A stretch of 9,787 bases of DNA from NCBI GenBank assembly GCA_029864785.1, contig JAOTST010000034.1:1-9787 (forward strand), in the 5' to 3' direction. Positions within the stretch are counted from its first letter, which is position 1. The number at the start of each line of letters is the position of its first letter. Made by a program: the position numbers and the translations under genes. This document shows, in pieces, positions 7,378 to 9,787 of the stretch. Source of the stretch: Chromatiales bacterium. Lineage in GTDB: Bacteria; Pseudomonadota; Gammaproteobacteria; Thiohalomonadales; Thiohalomonadaceae. The notes below the pieces were generated by a model. It saw nothing but the letters and a program-made list of their open reading frames with translations, was not told the origin of the DNA and made no database searches.

Positions 7378-9414
7378 CTAAACTCTAAAATGTCCAACAA
7401 GCGATTTAAGGCTGGATGCCAATCCACTGAGCTCTTCACTCGCGCTACTCAGCTGCATACTACTTTGAGCCGTATGCTCAACACTAGTCGTAATTGAGTT
7501 GAGACTGGTATTAATCTCATTGGCAACATCACCCTGCTGATTAGCAGCACTGGCAATATGAACATTCATCTCAGAAATACTCGCAACCGCCGCCGTAATT
7601 GCCGCAAGAGAAGAACCCGCCTTTGTCGCTTGCTCGACACTAGCCTGTGCACGCTCTCGACCATGACTCATCACCTCAACGGCATTGCGCGCTCCACTCT
7701 GAAGTTGCTCGATCATCGTCTGAATTTCCTGCGTGGATTGTTGAGTTCTTGAGGCCAGGGTACGCACCTCATCGGCAACAACTGCAAATCCACGACCCTG
7801 CTCACCTGCACGAGCCGCCTCAATTGCCGCATTAAGTGCCAACAGGTTCGTCTGATCGGCAATATTCCCAATCACATCAAGTACCGTTCCTATCGCGTCA
7901 CTGTCATTCTCAAGCTTTTGAATCACATTAGCCGCCTCATCCACAGAGGAGGCAAGCGTGTTAATCTCGCTTAATGTTGCGGCAACAACCTGTTGCCCTT
8001 TTTGCGCCTCTGAATCGGCATCTTCCGCAGCAGCAGCGGCACTATTGGCATTCTGAGCAACATCTTGAGCCGTTGCAGCCATCTCATTCATTGCAGTGGC
8101 AACCATTTCAGTCTCAGCACGCTGTTGACTAACATCATTTTGAGTCTCATCAGATACAGCGGACATCGAACCGGCAGCATCTGCAATCCGTTCAGTCGAC
8201 TCTTGAACAGGGCCAATAATTTCACTAATCCGCTCGATGAACCGATTTAATGAAGCGGACATATCGCCTAGCTCATCATGATTTTTTATCTCTAGTCGAT
8301 GAGTCAGATCCCCCCCTCCATCCGCAATATCATTCATGGCGCTAGCCATTTTCCGAATGGGAGTAATAATTGACCGAACAAGCAGATATGCCCCCGATAG
8401 CCCAATAATAAGGCCAATAACTACAAGAATAGTGACCACATGGCGCGTCTCTTCCATATTAAGCAACATCTCATCACTATGCTGTTTCTCGGTCTGAGTG
8501 AGCTGTGTGACTAAACCATCCAGATCATTTCCTATATCCTTAATAAGGTCACCAATATCATTGCGAATCAGATAGGCATCAACACGCCATTTTTCACTTC
8601 CATGAATAGTCTGAAGCTCAGAAAAATTTTCAATGAATTTTTCACGCGTTGCAATAAATTGTTCGAGAGAGTCGGCCTGATCAAGACCCAGTAGATCTTC
8701 ATTCTGCATAATTCGTTCAATGATGGTGGAGATGGTCTCTTGATAGAGTTCAACTTCATTGACTGAATCTTGACTTCTAAAGGCAAGATAGGCTCGAACC
8801 CCATTCATAATATTTGCCCAAGAGTAACGGAGCTGTTCAATATCCATTAAAAGAGCCCTGCGCTCAGCGCTCACATCCTCCTCCTCTTCAGCAAGGATCA
8901 TCTGACTTAATAATTGCAGATTTTTTTGAGAGAGTGGATTGATATTTTTTCCGGCATAACGCAGTGCCGGAAAATTACTTGCGTCATCAACCGCCAATTT
9001 AAGCAATTCTTTCTGATAAGAGGCAAACTTAATCAATAGTGCAGATATCTTTTCTATCTGTAGTGACAACTCTTCATCACTTTGAATATAGCTATCCTGT
9101 TTTAGAACACTGATCTGCTCAGCGATACTTTCCAAACCATCTGTATATCCAATTTTATAATATTCATCCTTACTCAAAAGGTAAAAGGCAATGGAGCCCG
9201 CAGTGTGTTCAAGCTCTCGCACAATCTGCTGTGCCTTGAGTGTTGCAGGCTGAATTTTTAACACAACCTGATTCATACTCACCTGTATGCCAGACAAATT
9301 CCAGAGTGTGTTTAACGATGAGAGTCCGAGAATGATCAGAAGAAACAGGTAACCAAACCAAAGTTTTTTTTGAATCGATATGCCCGTCATAAAATTGCCC
9401 ATTGAGATGCCCAT
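7378..9414 (-). CDS. Methyl-accepting chemotaxis protein, large helical sensor domain
   Basis: A 678-residue inner-membrane chemoreceptor. Residues 1-17 are cytoplasmic, TM1 covers about 18-38, a long periplasmic domain about 39-325, TM2 about 326-347 ([20 protein letters not shown]), HAMP about 347-400, and the signalling domain runs to the end. The conserved hairpin tip that contacts CheA and CheW is intact at about 515-554 ([20 protein letters not shown], then [20 protein letters not shown]). The length of the signalling domain and its ending in LVGHFRV resemble the 40H class, common in Pseudomonas-type receptors; there is no C-terminal NWETF-type CheR-binding pentapeptide. The periplasmic part is almost all helical and about twice the size of a Tar-type four-helix bundle, suggesting a bimodular helical sensor. 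The ATG at 9414 has AGGGGT upstream at 9425-9420, which supports the start. The ligand is unknown. The stand-alone receiver follows after 77 bases. Confidence 0.96.
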   Translation of the reverse strand: MGISMGNFMTGISIQKKLWFGYLFLLIILGLSSLNTLWNLSGIQVSMNQVVLKIQPATLKAQQIVRELEHTAGSIAFYLLSKDEYYKIGYTDGLESIAEQISVLKQDSYIQSDEELSLQIEKISALLIKFASYQKELLKLAVDDASNFPALRYAGKNINPLSQKNLQLLSQMILAEEEEDVSAERRALLMDIEQLRYSWANIMNGVRAYLAFRSQDSVNEVELYQETISTIIERIMQNEDLLGLDQADSLEQFIATREKFIENFSELQTIHGSEKWRVDAYLIRNDIGDLIKDIGNDLDGLVTQLTQTEKQHSDEMLLNMEETRHVVTILVVIGLIIGLSGAYLLVRSIITPIRKMASAMNDIADGGGDLTHRLEIKNHDELGDMSASLNRFIERISEIIGPVQESTERIADAAGSMSAVSDETQNDVSQQRAETEMVATAMNEMAATAQDVAQNANSAAAAAEDADSEAQKGQQVVAATLSEINTLASSVDEAANVIQKLENDSDAIGTVLDVIGNIADQTNLLALNAAIEAARAGEQGRGFAVVADEVRTLASRTQQSTQEIQTMIEQLQSGARNAVEVMSHGRERAQASVEQATKAGSSLAAITAAVASISEMNVHIASAANQQGDVANEINTSLNSITTSVEHTAQSSMQLSSASEELSGLASSLKSLVGHFRV

Positions 9415-9609
9415 ACAGTTACCCCTGACCTCGTTTGGTAGCGCTATTTAAGTAAATAAGGAAATTATTAATTATTGATAAAGATTTATAATTAACATCA
9501 GCACTACAAACTATCAGGTTTTTCTTACAATCTCAATGCGACAATCGCTCACTGCATATCAACACTCTATTCCAAGAGCATATAAATAAGCAAAAATACG
9601 ATCTAGCGA

Positions 9610-9787
9610 TTATTTAGCAAGCATTTTATCGATGATTCCTTCACACTCGATCCAATCATTATAATCATGCCCCTGTTCAAAATTTCGCTTCTCGGCACGA
9701 TAGTAGGCCATCGTAGCAATCATCTCATAGCGTTCACGAGGACTAACGTGTGGATGAGCTCTCTTTTTAGCGACTGATTTTTTCTTA
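9610..9787 (-). CDS. DUF2934-like small protein (5' end outside window)
   Basis: On the - strand the frame is open from the window edge (first full codon AAG at 9786) to TAA at 9612-9610, giving 58 residues with no start in view. The start is basic (KKKSVAKKRAHPH). Then follows RYEMIATMAYYRAEKRNF and a GHDYNDWIECEGIID stretch, the pattern I associate with DUF2934: a short helix-loop-helix with conserved Ala-Tyr, Arg-Ala-Glu and Gly-His-x(4)-Asp-Trp. The function of this family is not known to me. It is upstream of the chemoreceptor on the same strand, but 195 non-coding bases separate them, so co-transcription is doubtful. That gap (9415-9609) is A+T-rich and presumably holds the receptor promoter; I see only a weak candidate there. 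Confidence 0.75.
   Translation of the reverse strand, partial: KKKSVAKKRAHPHVSPRERYEMIATMAYYRAEKRNFEQGHDYNDWIECEGIIDKMLAK

Noticed and set aside
9508..9536. Sigma70-like pair TTGAGA, 17 bases, TAGTTT on the - strand before the chemoreceptor
   Set aside because: The -35 word fits at five of six positions but the -10 fits at only three. In this A+T-rich gap such matches are expected by chance. I also looked for a flagellar sigma28-type promoter and found no good match.
9415..9609. 195-base gap examined for a small gene, RNA or repeat
   Set aside because: No convincing open frame with a ribosome-binding site, no strong hairpin with a T-tract and no repeat; probably just promoter and leader of the chemoreceptor gene.

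Overview
The window looks like a housekeeping stretch of a gammaproteobacterial chromosome with moderate A+T content. This is inferred from gene content: an AsmA-family protein, YgfZ, an HDOD protein, a prfB-lysS pair with the classic RF2 recoding site, a small DksA/TraR-like zinc-finger protein and a 40H-type chemoreceptor. I cannot place the species. I see no mobile element, tRNA, rRNA, CRISPR array or phage gene, and base composition looks even throughout.

Left part (1-3260), all on the + strand: the 3' end of an AsmA-family gene that is cut by the window edge, then ygfZ (iron-sulfur cluster maintenance), then a single-domain HDOD protein. A perfect 9-bp hairpin at 3235-3256 lies between the HDOD gene and the oppositely oriented lysS and probably ends transcription there.

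Middle part (3272-6403), all on the - strand and read right to left: a periplasmic PCu(A)C-type copper chaperone, peptide chain release factor 2 (prfB) and lysyl-tRNA synthetase (lysS), with gaps of 31 and 34 bases. They may share one transcript started from an extended -10 element at 6439-6447. prfB is split by an in-frame TGA. The surrounding bases match the known +1 programmed frameshift signal, so the true protein is about 364 residues and starts at a GTG at 5916.

Right part (6550-9787): a + strand DksA/TraR-type RNA-polymerase-binding protein, divergent from the copper chaperone. Then come three - strand genes read right to left: a small DUF2934-like protein cut by the window edge, a large membrane chemoreceptor with an unusually long helical sensor domain, and a stand-alone CheY-like receiver. 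The last two probably form a signalling pair.

I did not find a clearly new biological system. The points most worth a second look are the sensor domain of the chemoreceptor, which may be an internal duplication, its coupling to the lone receiver, and the copper chaperone placed in front of translation genes.
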